Shown one piece after another: positions 1 through 11,440 of a stretch of DNA of 34,869 nt (position 1 is its first letter; each line of letters opens with the position of its first letter). The stretch comes from Amanita rubescens (Eukaryota; Basidiomycota; Agaricomycetes; Agaricales; Amanitaceae): positions 1-34,869 of the forward strand of contig WION01000546.1 in NCBI GenBank assembly GCA_015039365.1, in the 5' to 3' direction. A program made the translations under genes and the position numbers. The notes below the pieces were generated by a model. That model ran no database searches. It had not been told where the DNA came from and worked only from the letters and a program-made list of their open reading frames with translations.

Positions 1-1277
1 ATGTTCTAAGGCTTGTCGAGGTTCGGGAACCAGCCCAATTTCTGGTCTTAGCGGATTGTAGCCCGCCATTCCCCCGTATTTTCGACAGCTATACGAATGT
101 ACCCAGAAATACGCATCCATGCATGCATTTCAAGAACTTGGATGGTCTATCGAGACCCTTTAGCGAAGATCTGCCACAGAATGTCAAAAACCCTACAGAT
201 CCCTTTTATTCGCACAAGAAACCTTCAACACTTTCAGTGACCATCCCAATGTCGGAGTTAATGGTTGAACGCTTACCCAGCTCTACGGAATCGGGGGCAA
301 ATCAGCTTCGAACATGTAAGATACATCGAGCTCTCGTTCACTCGTCGTGCTAAATAGCAGTAGCCAGTGCTCATGCCCCCCATGATATACGTGTTTCGGT
401 AGGGCGTGACAGATTCTCGGATCCCGACACTCCTCTCCTCCCCCCTGCAATGCCAGAGTGGGCAAATGCTCTGAAAAACGTGGATCACTCACCGCAACAC
501 ATCAAGAGGGGCGCGCCCTCGAAGATTGTTTATGCTTTGCCAGAGCCAGTGCTCTTTGTGACGCCGTCTAGTGACGAGAAGAAGATCAGTTATTTGATGA
601 CGTGGCTGAGATGCCGACCTGCCTGGTTGTGGCGTCTGGAGTCACAAGGGAACTCAGCAGTCTCAAACCAAATGTGGCGAGACCTCCTTGGAATGAACTT
701 CAACAAGACTGCAAATAACCAGACAGAAGCAGGCAAAAGACGTCAGCAGATTCAACGGTTGTTGGGGGATGGATTGCACGAACGTGGGCTGTCATATTCC
801 TCAGCTTCTGGCAGAGAACCTGTGATTTGGCGCGAACGGCAACTCATCGATGGTGTGATGCCACCATTGAAAACTATCCACGAGATCCTTTTCGAGCTCT
901 ACGAGCTTAGTTTCCGCTACGAGCTGCTTGCCTTGGACCGGCGCTTATCACGAGATCATGACCAGCAACGCATAACTGCCTGTTTCCCTGGGTCTAGCAA
1001 TGGCCTAACCATTGTGAGGTTTTCAGCGGAAGGCGAAGGGCTCACTGCAAGGGATTGGCGCTCCCGCCTTCACTACACCTATGCTTTTATTCGAATAATG
1101 TGCAATTGGAACGTTGAACAATTTCCTTCAGTCTTTCGATTGGTGGAATCCAGACCAGATATGATTTCGGAAGGACGAGCATCGGAAATGGAGCGTGCTG
1201 CTGTATGTTTCTACACACAACATTTCTTTGATAACTTTGGCCGTGCACCTATTATTCCTCACCGTCTCCTCGAATGA
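1..1277 (+). CDS. Unknown fungal protein, 5' end outside window (409 codons seen)
   Basis: The frame is open from base 3 and runs to the TGA at 1275-1277. One intron, 316-360 (45 bp, GTAAGA..AATAGCAG), joins exon 3-315 to exon 361-1277 in phase, so the ATG codons at 123 and 450 are internal. Visible sequence: a Ser/Pro-rich N-terminal part with a serine-proline linker, then a compact region from about residue 135 with WLRCRPAWLWRL, a basic helix (KRRQQIQRLL) and FELYELSFRYELLALDRRL, rich in aromatic and charged residues. I recognise no catalytic motif, signal peptide or membrane segment. The lack of a known domain suggests a lineage-specific family. It is well supported as a gene because frame and splice phase agree over 1.2 kb; its function is unknown. 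Confidence 0.7.
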
Positions 1278-2167
1278 CGTAGTAGCCGTACTACCTCAGT
1301 GTAAAAACCGTTTTGGTTCGACGCAAATATATGGAAATCGAGTTTTAGAACAAATGCATGACTCTAGCAACTATGTTTCCAATTATAAAGGTAACACTAA
1401 TGCTGATGGACGAGAGGGCTCCATTATCAAGCTCGGCCTGGCGAGAAGCAAGCTTTGCGACAGTTTCGCGAAGGATAATGTCGGATTGAAGCTGCAGATA
1501 ACTGTTGGTAATCCGATCACGCCAGAAGAAAAAGATAATACTAACACGAAAGACCTTCTCAAAACTCCGTACCAGTGTCTTTCGTTCTCACACTTCTCCT
1601 AGAAGACGGCCTCGCGCCACCGGCCCACGTCGCCAATACACCTGCTGTGCTTGTAAGGTGAGATAATCCTGCTCGGTAGCCGTAGGATCCAATGATGCTG
1701 TAGGCTGTTTACGGCGGCTTGTACATCTGGACCCAGCTGAGTAACTGTTTATTATCAGTATAATATATGCGAGGACGCGATGTTACCAACTTGCAACAGC
1801 ACTAAAGCGCTTTGGTCCCAACGCTTCTGGGGATAATGAACTGTTTAAGCTTTGAGCGCGGAGATGTCATAAGCCTTCGATCAATAGGTCAAAAAGAATG
1901 CAGAATCTTCATGACTCGCAAACATCTTGAGGAGTATGTCAAATAACTGTTCGCGATTCATTCAAATGAACAAAGGACGGATAACTGTGTACACAAAAAC
2001 TCACTGGTGCAATAACTGCCAGTTCGCGGTGTGCTTGTAAACACAAGCGAGTGGTGTGGCCATAATACTTGAAAGCGATACATTAGCAGGACTCTGATAT
2101 ATGGCATGAGAGTCTCACCAATAACGGCCGTCGAACGCCGAGAACTTGAGAGTATGTCGGTAAACGC
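1278..2167. other. Intergenic, no supported gene
   Basis: An open frame at 1195-1602 overlaps the end of the upstream gene in another frame and shows no domain, so I do not call it. The rest is AT-rich with scattered stops and no recognisable element up to the hairpin array. Confidence 0.5.
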
Positions 2168-2483
2168 TGTCGACGACCCAAAGTCTCTCGACAATACCAG
2201 CAGATCGACCCAAAGTCTCATCTGCTGATAACCTACGGCCGACCCAAAGTCTTGCCGAAGGGCATTATGACAGGCAATCTTGGCAGAGCGCGACGCGCCG
2301 ACGGCTGAGAAATGATGAGTCAACAAAGTCACGTGGTCCATAGAAATAAGGTGTCGCCCAACGACCATCGCAACACAGCCGCAAGCTACACTGGCACGCC
2401 AGGGAAGACTATGGGTCGCCCTGGTGCTCTCGGACAAGACTTTGGGTCGGTCCGAGCGGTAAGCGAGACTTTGGGTCGGCTTA
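2168..2483. repeat. Six hairpins with one constant 14-nt loop and variable stems (3 + 3 inverted)
   Basis: The 14-mer CGACCCAAAGTCTC (last base C or T) occurs at 2174, 2206 and 2240. Its reverse complement occurs at 2405 (one mismatch), 2436 and 2465. Every copy is flanked exactly at its ends by a perfect inverted repeat of unrelated sequence: H1 TGTCGA/TCGACA (2168-2193), H2 CAGCAGAT/ATCTGCTG (2198-2227), H3 CGGC/GCCG (2236-2257), H4 CCAGGG/CCCTGG (2399-2424), H5 CTCGGAC/GTCCGAG (2429-2456), H6 TAAGC/GCTTA (2460-2483). Hairpins are 3-8 nt apart inside each triplet, and the two triplets are separated by 141 bp. In a transcript the left loops would be fully complementary to the right loops. 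No reading frame explains this. It could be a structured RNA, a hairpin-binding protein target, or remains of a mobile element. Confidence 0.85.
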
Positions 2484-2688
2484 TGCTTTGCAAATGTTGA
2501 AAACTCGGTTCACGCATGCAAGTATTTTGCGTCGACCTTCTTTCCGTGCCGCTTCATTTCTTTCTCATTTAAGCCAGCTTGTTGCTAAGATCTATTCATC
2601 TATGGGTATATACTACTTTGAAGCGTAAGCACTCTATTTAGTGGAGCTGTCTGACTTGTTGCTGACTCTCTCTCTATGCTGTTTCTTT

Positions 2689-3669
2689 TCAGTCCCATTG
2701 ACATTGATGTTCATGGTGGATTTGGGTCCATAGATGTGAAGATGAAGCTGAAAAGGTGCGCATCAATTTATGGGTTTGGAGCAATTTCACGTATTCTAGT
2801 ACCTCTCCAGCTAAAGACATCTTTCTCGCGGACTTTGCGTTGGATACCGCGTGGCGAGAACTTGAAGCTTCTGAAGTCCCCTTGTGAAACCTGGAGAGGC
2901 GGTGGTGTGGCACCCTGTTTCTGGCTGGAACAGGTAAGTCAAAAAATAGATTTTACTGTGTTTTCGAAAACTTACAGCGATTAAGCTGCAGCCTGGCGCG
3001 CTCTCTCAATGACAATACCCTCTGGTTCACAATCTCTGGCGAAGATGATTCATGACGGGTAGAACAACAGTTGCTGGCCTCTCCGCCAGAATTTCTGTTC
3101 GGCACATTGGCATCCAGATCCATCTCTGTGTCGGAGCTTATTGGAATATGGTCGCCTTGGCCATTGTGTAATGCGTCTAGCTCTGGAGAACCTTTTGAAA
3201 TATGTATTTTAGAACAGAGATTATTTGTCATATTGATGACTCACGGCGATTGTGCTGCAGCTGGTTCTCAACCTCTTGCGAAGGTGATTCATGCTGGGTA
3301 GAACGGTTGCCAGCATCGGCATTTCCCAGGGCATCAGCATTTCTTAACTTAGCGGCAGCGGTTCCCATCATACGCTCGAAGCGGCGCACATCTGGAATAC
3401 GTAGTGTTGAAACACATAATTCTCGAAAAAACGCAATCCTTACTTTCATGATCCCAGGGCCTAGGCTGCGCCTCCCACTCCCAGTTCCAGGTCTCCGCGT
3501 CGCTTGCCGACTGTGATGAAGGGAGGGTGGGGGACTGGGAGTCGCCCACAGTTTCCTCCCCCTGTGTAGAATCGAACGTTGTCGCTTTCTTCTTCCCCCG
3601 TGCTATAGTGGACGCATTCGCTGACATAACACTCGATGACGCAGCACTTTGACGAGTTATCACTGGCAT
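2689..3669 (-). CDS. Low-complexity 274-aa protein, four exons, internal exon duplication
   Basis: Exons on the minus strand: 3669-3444, 3391-3245, 3191-2976 and 2924-2689, separated by introns of 52, 53 and 51 bp with canonical ends. Phases agree throughout and the stop is TGA at 2689-2691. The protein begins MPVITRQSAASSS and is rich in Ser, Asn, Arg and Glu, with a Gln/Glu-Trp segment (ETWNWEWEAQPRP) near residue 70. Exons 2 and 3 end in related peptides (STQHESPSQEVENQ..LQHNR and STRHESSSPEIVNQ..LQLNR) and so look like a duplicated exon. The frame stays open upstream into a Thr-Pro-Ala repeat (3677-3748) but no ATG is there, so the start could instead lie in an undetected upstream exon. 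I see no known domain. It is divergent from the gene at 4971. Confidence 0.6.
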
Positions 3670-3676
3670 GTCTGAA

Positions 3677-3748
3677 GGCGTGGCAGCAGGCGTGGCAGCA
3701 GGCGTGGCAGCAGGCGCAGCAGCAGGCGTAGTAGAAGGTGTAGCAGTT
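3677..3748. repeat. 12-bp minisatellite, about six copies
   Basis: The unit GGCGTGGCAGCA is repeated exactly at 3677, 3689 and 3701 and then degenerates (3713, 3725, 3737). On the minus strand it reads in frame as an Ala-Ala-Thr-Pro repeat just upstream of the start chosen for the minus-strand gene, so it may be coding or 5' UTR. Confidence 0.75.
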
Positions 3749-4970
3749 GGAGGACGGTGTTGATGTTGTGTATGTATATATACTTTTCCATCCAATGTAT
3801 CGGGCTAACCATGGATCTGCCAGTGAGAAAATAGAACGTGGAGTTCCAACCGAGAAAAGGCGGCCCAACAGGATGCCACATCATGGAAACGGCGTTCTAA
3901 GGGTTAACGCCGTCTGCCTGTGATACGCACATCGAGTACGCCATGAATTCTCATACCATGTCACGTAACTGGTGAGCTTTTTCTAATATCACCCGTGTTT
4001 TTTTTCTTCACTAATTTACCCCTAGCGCCAGGGGAGTGATCGGCGCCAAAGCTGGGTTTACGGTATACCTTCGATTGCTTGCATACCTCGTGAAACGTGG
4101 CACTGAGTGTGACATCACCCCGCGTCAACAAAACGCGTACGACCTTATGTCCAATGCCAGAAGACACCAAGTACAAAGACGAAGACAACGCCTTGCGGTG
4201 AAGGGCAAGGGTTCGCATTTTCCTGTTGCACGGGTGCAATGTCTATAATGCCTGAGCGATCAGGTATTGTCGATTTCCGGTGACTAATTTTGCTTTTCGG
4301 GATCTCATGCGCGCCAAAATGCTGATGTGAGCTATATTTCAATTAGGTCCGCGCTAAATTTTTTTACTGATATCTCTTTAGTTCGGTTGTGAGGCACCGA
4401 CACTAAGAGCGTGTTGCAGAAAACTTGCTGAACTGCCATGAAGGGTCGGTGTTTGGTGGAGCTACGGTTTTGTCGATCAGTTTGTATCATCGCATGTCGT
4501 AAGAAGATTCGGTGTCAATAAAGAGCTTGAGACAATGCCTTCTGATTAAACAGCAATGGTTCGTGTCTCTCTTCCTAGATCGTCCGATTACTGACTTTTT
4601 TGCGACGCCTTTTCTTCAGAAGAGCAGATCCAGGTTTCATCAATTTCAGGCGACAAGATTGATTGCCAGCTCTACCGGCTCTACATTTTATGGCTCTCAT
4701 TTACTCGCAGGGATCAAGCCGCTATTCATTTATTCCCCAAACTCCGTCGTGAGCCAAAGATCTTTGTTAGGTAATTTTTTCGCTAATCTGTTTTGTATGG
4801 CAGCAACGGTGAATCGGAGATGGTCTGCCGAACTGGCGTGACGGGTCAATGCCTGATGGAGCAGCTACGGTTCAAATAACTAAGGGTAAGTTACGGAACC
4901 GGATTATCTCAGGCTGGTCAATGCGTTGGCGATGAGTGCTTAAATACCGTCAATTACTTACAGCCTCCTC
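3749..4970. other. Intergenic region between divergent genes
   Basis: Only short overlapping open frames without domain character (4036-4248, 4512-4841). The stretch presumably holds promoters for both flanking genes. I cannot point to a convincing TATA box or binding site. Confidence 0.4.
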
Positions 4971-7704
4971 ATGCCTTCGCGCCAGAAGGGGAAGCCAGCC
5001 TCGGCAATGCCTCCCATTGAAGAGCAAAATGTTCGTTTCTGTCTTTCTCATTTTGTGCACTTTCTGACTTCGTTGTATCTAATTCAGGACGGCGACACTC
5101 AGGAAACTGGCAGGCGTTATGGGTTTCGGCAGACGACGCTTCATGCCCGCCCTGCTTTGCCAGATCTCCCCCGTTCACGCCGGACTGTAACTGCCGGGCG
5201 CTCTAGTTTTAGCGAGCCAACGGCGCTGGCCAAGGGAGCGGACCGTATGGACGAGACGGCGGACGAGATAGCAGATCCTATGGACGAGATCTCTGACATG
5301 CGGCGAAACCTTCGAGCAGAAGACACGCAATGGACAAACTCACTGCCCATGCCGCACGTGGAGAAGATCACATGCAATAACAACCTTGCAGCTAGTGAGT
5401 ATAAGTTTTTTTCTTGAAAACTGGCTTACCGTAAGACAGCAATTGGACAAGGAAAGCCACCATCTGGACGAGCCTCGGTTCAACCCCGGAGTGCGAGTGA
5501 TGGAGTACTAAGAGCAGGAAGTAAGCGAAACTTAGAGGATGTGAGCGATGCAGACAACGCTCGGTAAGTAATACATCGTCGTGACTTTAGTGTATCTAAT
5601 CCGTATATCTTAGGTCTCCGAAACTTGTATGCTCGGCATCCGTTTTCAACCATAATAACAGCGAAAGCACTAGTAGTCCCTTGCGACGCTCAGTCAGCGG
5701 TACCGTTCCAGGCTGGCGCGCTAATCGTACTTCAAGCCCACGGCAACCCCGAGGTGCTGCAGCATCCTCGGGACGTGAACCACAATATGATCCTGAAGGT
5801 ATGATCATATACTAAGTCCAATCATTAATAACTCACATCGTTGCAGAAGATAGACAATCTCTCGATGAAGAGGAGATGGAAGAGGGAGAGAGGACAGGAG
5901 AGGGGGCAGAGGCAGGGGTGGAAGAGGAGGTGGAGGAAGACCCGGAGGGCCCCATCGACGACGGTCATCCGGTGGATGAATCGGCAAATGACGGTGATGC
6001 CTTGAGTCACGGAATCACGATCACAACTAAGAAAGCCAATCCAAAGACCAAGGTATTTCTCATTTTGTCTACGTATGAAACAAACTCATGTTTGAATGGA
6101 GGCTGCAGATAAGCATGACTCTACTGCTAAACACCAGCTGGCGGCTCGAGGGCGTCATTCGCCTGCACCTACACCTGTCGGCTCATCACAACCTGTGCCT
6201 TCTGCAGCCAGTAGGTTTCCAATTACAACTAGTAATGTAACTCAATAACATGGTTCGAAGGAATGCAAGGTGGTCTCAACCACCACCCACCTGCCCCTGT
6301 TACATCGTCACAACCTGTGTCTTTTGCAGCCGGTAAGTTTTCAATGCTAGCAATGTAACTCAATAACATGGTTCAAAGGAATGCAAGGCGACCGTAGCCG
6401 CCGTTCATCTGCCCCTGCTACGCCATCACAACCTGCCCCGACCACAACTGGTGAGTTTCTTATTTCAACCAGCAATCAACAAGTCAGTAACGCGGGTCAA
6501 AGGAGCGCGAGGTGGAAAACAGGCAAAGCGACCTCCAGGCCATTATAGCCGAGCTGTTAGGAGTCTGCGGCGGCTGGCACGAGATCCTGTTACTAGGGTC
6601 GAAGAAGAGCAAAGGACCCAAGACACTAGTCGTTCAAGTGGAGAAAAGCAAAATTGGACAATTGAACGCCTTCCGGCGGGCACTGATCTAACAAAATGGA
6701 ATCTTTGCATTATCCCTAGATTTATCAGATATTTTGTTTGCTTCGGTCAACCTTGGGATGCCAACAAGTATCTTGATTATGCCCAACGGGTGTGGCAGAA
6801 AATTTTTCCGGAATCCCGTTTTATTCTTACAGGCAAAAACGACGCGGTATACCCACTCGTTTGTTATTTCTGCTGTTTCTGCATTCTTGGGCTGATTTTC
6901 TTTATTTTAGTTACGCCAACACATATATGATTTCCGCAGTGGATTTGCTGAACGCGCAGAGCGCGCTGTGGAGGATTTTTTCAGGAAATATACCCAGTTT
7001 GCAGAACCAGCTCGTATTCAAGCATATGTTCGGTGGGCTGTGCCCCCGGCACGGGTCAAAACAAACGGTAGAGGTCAGACGATCATGTTGGAGGACCACG
7101 TATTTCCGTACATGTATAAGTACAACAATGAACACCAAATGGATGGGAATGATGTAAGTGACCGTTCCTTTCAGAAGTAATATATAGATCTAACGAATAT
7201 TGCAGGTATTAAGGGGTGTTTTCCGACATGAGTGCATTCTCAACACGTTTGCACATTACTTGGAAGTCATCGATCATTTGCCAGTTCCGGCGGTGAACAC
7301 CGAAAAGCCGCCACGCAATGCATTGGCGCTGGCCGCTGTTGCTGTATGTAATACTCTACTATAAGCTTTGGTTCTTATTGACCTTTTGTCACTGGAAGGT
7401 CGAGAGGGCATTAAAACAATGGTCAAAGGGATGGTTCGAACCAGATATGGCTAACTTCTCTGCGACGGAATGGGGTGCAGAGACATTTGACTTACTAGCA
7501 GCTACCAACGATCTTCCAGAAGCAAAATGGGAGCGGATCATTCGCGAGGCGAGTGGATACATTGCGAGATACAGGAAGCTGGGTACATCGAAGGCAAATT
7601 TTACGACTAGAATTTTAAGTAAGCAGCTCTCGGGGCGCGCTACCATCCTTTCCTCGGACGGTGAAGATTCAGATGCCAGCATGGCATCAGACGCGAATCA
7701 GTAG
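4971..7704 (+). CDS. DUF6532-like fungal protein, 725 aa, 12 exons
   Basis: Exons: 4971-5030, 5088-5394, 5440-5563, 5614-5798, 5847-6052, 6102-6210, 6261-6332, 6379-6450, 6503-6858, 6911-7153, 7206-7343, 7399-7704. All introns are 45-57 bp and every phase agrees, so the gene appears intact. The first 400 residues are a disordered tail: basic and Ser/Pro-rich, then a strongly acidic run (EEEMEEGERTGEGAEAGVEE), then three short Pro/Ser/Gln exons that are copies of each other. The C-terminal 330 residues look folded, with IRYFVCFGQPWDANKYLDYA, LRQHIYDFRSGFAERAERAV, GVFRHECILNTFAHYLE and ALALAAVAVERALKQW. That order resembles the Agaricomycete DUF6532 family as I recall it; this is from memory and was not searched. 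Function is unknown. A role near transposons or chromatin is speculation. Confidence 0.75.
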
Positions 7705-8960
7705 AATACAATCGTTAATAACGAACTTAATATCATTTGGAACATTGATGAATTTATGGGTGGCGAGTTAGTAAGCACATAGTCACTGGGTGGTAATCTC
7801 GCGTGAACTAAATGAATTCTCCTAGGTCGACCGTATTCTATCAAGCTTGGAAACAGCTTTCCATTAGTATGGTAGACCTGCATGCAACAAGTTACACGAG
7901 CAGGATGGTGAACATGAGGAATTCCGACATGCAGTGTCATTACTTAGATCTTTCTGGCATAGAAATTGACTGTCTGCGTTCAAAGCCCGGGCCGAGTTAA
8001 ACGCAACTGCAATGCTTATTCCTGGCTCGCCTAAACCCACATTCTCATCCTTCCAGGATTCAACTACTCAATGCCAGCTCCGGGAGCTGCGCCAAAAATG
8101 TAAGTTTGTTTACATGATGGACCACGAGAGCCAACAATATTTCTATCAGTGTTTAAATTATAACATCAACCTTCACGAGCATTGCACAACATTCAAGGCT
8201 CAAAAGTGGGAACGGTTCTACTTGATTGACCGCGAGAATGCACTCGCCCAATACATCCCCACCACCACACAATGTCGTCGTGAGTAGTGCCGATTTGCGA
8301 GAATTTACTAGCAGAAAGCTCGACCACTGGTGGGGCGCAGTTGAAAGAAGTACTCACCTTTATCTATGTTGGTTTCTTTTCTTGCCGCTTGCCTGCGTTC
8401 GTCTCCTTCACGTTCTCTCAGCTCAGCTCCACAGTGCTAAATTACAGCTCGCCTGCCCCCGTTCCGCTCACTCACTGAACTACCATCATTCCATCGAACG
8501 ACAAAAGGTAACGCACCTCTCGATGAAACAATTCTTCCAAGTGATCCCATATAGTGATAGACCTCGAAGACTGGGACCGGAAAGAGAATCTGGGGGGACT
8601 ATAACACACAATCGCGGTTCTTTAGTGTGTGCTTGATGATTCACTACTCATCTTTAGGCTAACTGAGCTAAAGGTTGTAGATCTCCCAGCTGCTCGTATA
8701 CAGGGTCCCGACGACGACTCTAATTCTAATTCCCAGACGCACGTCAACGTGCAAAGCGCATCTACGTCTCTTTCTGAATACGATCGCCACGTCACGACGC
8801 GCTAAGCCGCAAGTACGCTGGCCAGCATGTAATGCCGTCAAGGTGACGAAATGATCAGGGTTGGGCTGGGAGGGTTATATCCGTAAAGATCCGTGATGCT
8901 GGGAACTTTCCCATTCCCTAAGGACCCTTCAGCCAAACTTATATAAAAGGATCCCAGTTT
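7705..8960. other. Intergenic, possible gene fragments
   Basis: An open frame at 8012-8287 (91 aa) and short stretches after it (8285-8345 and 8660-8810, the latter Asp/Ser/Asn-rich) read like pieces of coding sequence, with a GTAAGT..TCAG pair at 8101-8149. I could not join them into one model. They may be a decayed gene. Confidence 0.3.
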
Positions 8961-9290
8961 CCCGTTATCCCCCTCATTCTCTTCACCCCCTTCGTCGTCG
9001 TTGCCCTTCTCATCCCCTTCGTCGTCATCATTCCCTTCGTCCCCCTCATCCCCTTCATCATCATTGTCGTCCATATCCCCTTTGTTGTCATTGTTCCCCT
9101 TGTCACTTTCATCATTGTCGTTATCCCTCTCATTCCCTTTGTCCCTCTCATCTCCTTTGTCGTTGTCGTCCCCCTACCCCCCTTCATCATCATCATCATC
9201 ATCATTGTTGTTGTCATTGTCCCCCTAATCCCTTTTGTTGTCATTGTTCCCCATTGTTGTTGTCCCCCTCTTTGTTGTGTCCCCCTCATT
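8961..9290. repeat. Pyrimidine-rich low-complexity tract
   Basis: The plus strand is almost entirely C, T and G in units such as CCCCTTCGTCGTC and CCCTCATTCC, with a (TCA) run of about seven units near 9184. Long open frames on both strands here are compositional and encode only Ser/Pro or Asp/Glu/Gly/Thr/Met runs. Confidence 0.8.
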
Positions 9291-9349
9291 CTGCCATCTT
9301 GTTTGATTAATGCCTTGTTATTATTCTATAGAAATAATAATAATGTATT

Positions 9350-10975
9350 ATGTTATGTCTGACTGGCTGTATGTCCGACTTGTTGACTGTTTGAATGTGT
9401 GGCTATCTGGCTGTCTGACTTAATAGTTATCTGAGTGTCCAGTTGTCTGGCTGTCTGACTTGTTGGTTATCCAACTATCTAGTTATCTGACTTGTTAGTT
9501 ATCTAGTTGTCCAACTTACTAGCTATCTGAGTATCTAGTTATCTGAGTTACCTAGCTGTCTGATTGTCTGAGTATCTAGTTGCCTGACTTATTGGTTATC
9601 TAGTTATCCAACTTACTAGCTATCTGAGTGTCTAGTTATCTGACCTGTTAGTTATCTAGCTGTCTGACTGTCTGAGTATCTGGTTGTCTGAGTATCTAGT
9701 TGCCTGACTTATTAGTTATCTAATTGTCCAACTTACTAGCTATCTGGCTGTCTGAGTGTCTGAGTGTCTGGTTGTCTGACTCATTAGTCATCTGGCTATC
9801 TGACCTGTTAGTTATCTAGCTCAACCAGAGTCTGACTGTCTGAGTATCTGGTTCTCTGAGTATCTAGTTGCCTGACTTATTAGTTATCTAGTTGTCCAAC
9901 TTACTAGCTATCTGGCTGTCTGACTATCTGAGTGTCTGATTGTCTGACTTATTAGTTATCTGGCTGTCTGACTTGTTGGTTATCCAACTATCTGAGTATC
10001 TAGTTGTCTGACTTGCTGACCATAGGGCTATCCTGGTTCAATGAGTGTCTGATATCTAACTCTATGATCATCTTTGTTGGTCTGAGTCTTTGAGTATCTG
10101 ATGATTGGATCCTGGCCATCTGGTAGCCTGTTGTCTATTAGTCTGACCCCCCATCTATTTGTATGTCTGACCATCTATCATCTGACCTACCTGGGTACTT
10201 CATTGTATGGATCTCTAAGTGTCAGTGGCAGTCTGATAATCTGGCTGATTTGTGTTCTGACTGTTTAGCTGTCTGACAGCCTAACTGCCTGATTGTAAAA
10301 CTGTCTGGTTGTCTCACTGCCCAATTGTCTGCCTATTTGTTGGTGTCTAGCTGTCTAGTATCTGACTGTCAGAATATCTAACTGTTTGACTACATAATTT
10401 CTGAGTGTCTGACAGTTGACCTATCTTGCTCTCTAGTAGTTTGGTTGTATGACTATCTACCTTCTGAGTATCTGGCTAACTTGTGGTCTATTGTATGAAT
10501 CTCTGAATGCCCAACAGTCTCACAATTTAGTTATTTAAAGATCTGGTTGTTTTACTGTCAGATAGCCTAACTGGTGTAGCCATCTGGTCATCTGATCATT
10601 TGGTGTTCTGACTTCTTGATGGTTTGACTATCCAACTGCTTGGTGGTCTGGCCAACATTTTGTTTGGTGGCCTTTTTATTGGACATAACATGGCTGCCTT
10701 ATTGTCTTATTGTCTCACCATCTGGTATTATAAATGATAGTGGGTGTCTGATGACCTGTGTGTCTTGCAATCAATTCATTTAAATGTATAACTCACTAAA
10801 ATGATCCAACTGTCTGACCCTCTTATGGCCTTCCCAGTCAATTGATCTATTTGTATTCTTACCTGTATTTCAGATCACAGGACACAATAATTATATGCAT
10901 GGCTTACTATCTTAATCACTAACTGCCTAATGACCTTGTCAACAGATACAATAATACAGCTGGTTGTCTGAGTGC
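9350..10975. repeat. Degenerate satellite built on an 8-nt unit
   Basis: From about 9355 the plus strand can be cut into successive octamers close to TGTCTGAC, TATCTAGT, TATCTGAG and TTATTAGT, staying in 8-nt register for long stretches. Longer blocks recur: the string CCAACTTACTAGCTATCTG appears starting near 9511, 9608, 9728 and 9896. The array becomes more diverged after about 10020 and fades out near 10975. The plus strand is T-rich. No ORF of note is present. Confidence 0.85.
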
Positions 10976-11440
10976 AGACAATCAGATGTTGTCAGAATTT
11001 TCCCCTGTTGGCTGATGTAGTTATGTTATGGTACATATATAGTAGGTTGTCACACTTTGTGACATCATCATCTTACACCTTACTTTACCCCACTCGCGTA
11101 CACCGCACGGTATCACATATACACGTTGATTCAGTGCAAGACGCAAGGGGTGATTAAGTTGGAACCTTATTAGGTTCCTTTCAGTAAGAACGTTACAAAA
11201 CAGGTGTGCTGCCCCTCCTTTTTTATCGACAAACTAATGTTTTTTTACAGGAAAACATCAGCCACGTGTGCCGCAAACGAGGACAACGAGGCTACCAACA
11301 CCCCCAACCACATTCTTCTATTCGCGTCACCACTAATTCATCGTAAGCTAACCAATCTTATGATCGAGCCAACATCTTTTACGGTCCACGGCCTGGCGAT
11401 ATGCAGAAGATGAGGCTAAGCGAGAAATCGTTGAAGTCCC
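10976..11440. other. Intergenic, one short perfect hairpin
   Basis: Nothing recognisable except a 7-bp stem with a 4-nt loop at 11161-11178 (GGAACCT TATT AGGTTCC) and small open frames without support. Confidence 0.4.

Noticed and set aside
1195..1602. 135-aa ORF after the first gene
   Set aside because: It overlaps the end of a well-supported gene in another frame and shows no coding character.
2168..2483. CRISPR array or MITE
   Set aside because: Repeats are too short and inverted, spacers are not uniform and are complementary to each other, and no terminal inverted repeats or target duplication bound the region.
1958..2500. ORFs overlapping the hairpin array on both strands
   Set aside because: The sequence is explained by the hairpins and the frames carry no domain. 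Inverted repeats produce mirrored ORFs.
8838..9289. Long open frames on both strands (Asp/Gly-rich, Met/Thr-rich and Ser/Pro-rich)
   Set aside because: They arise from the pyrimidine-rich repeat itself. There is no start context, splice signal or sequence complexity.
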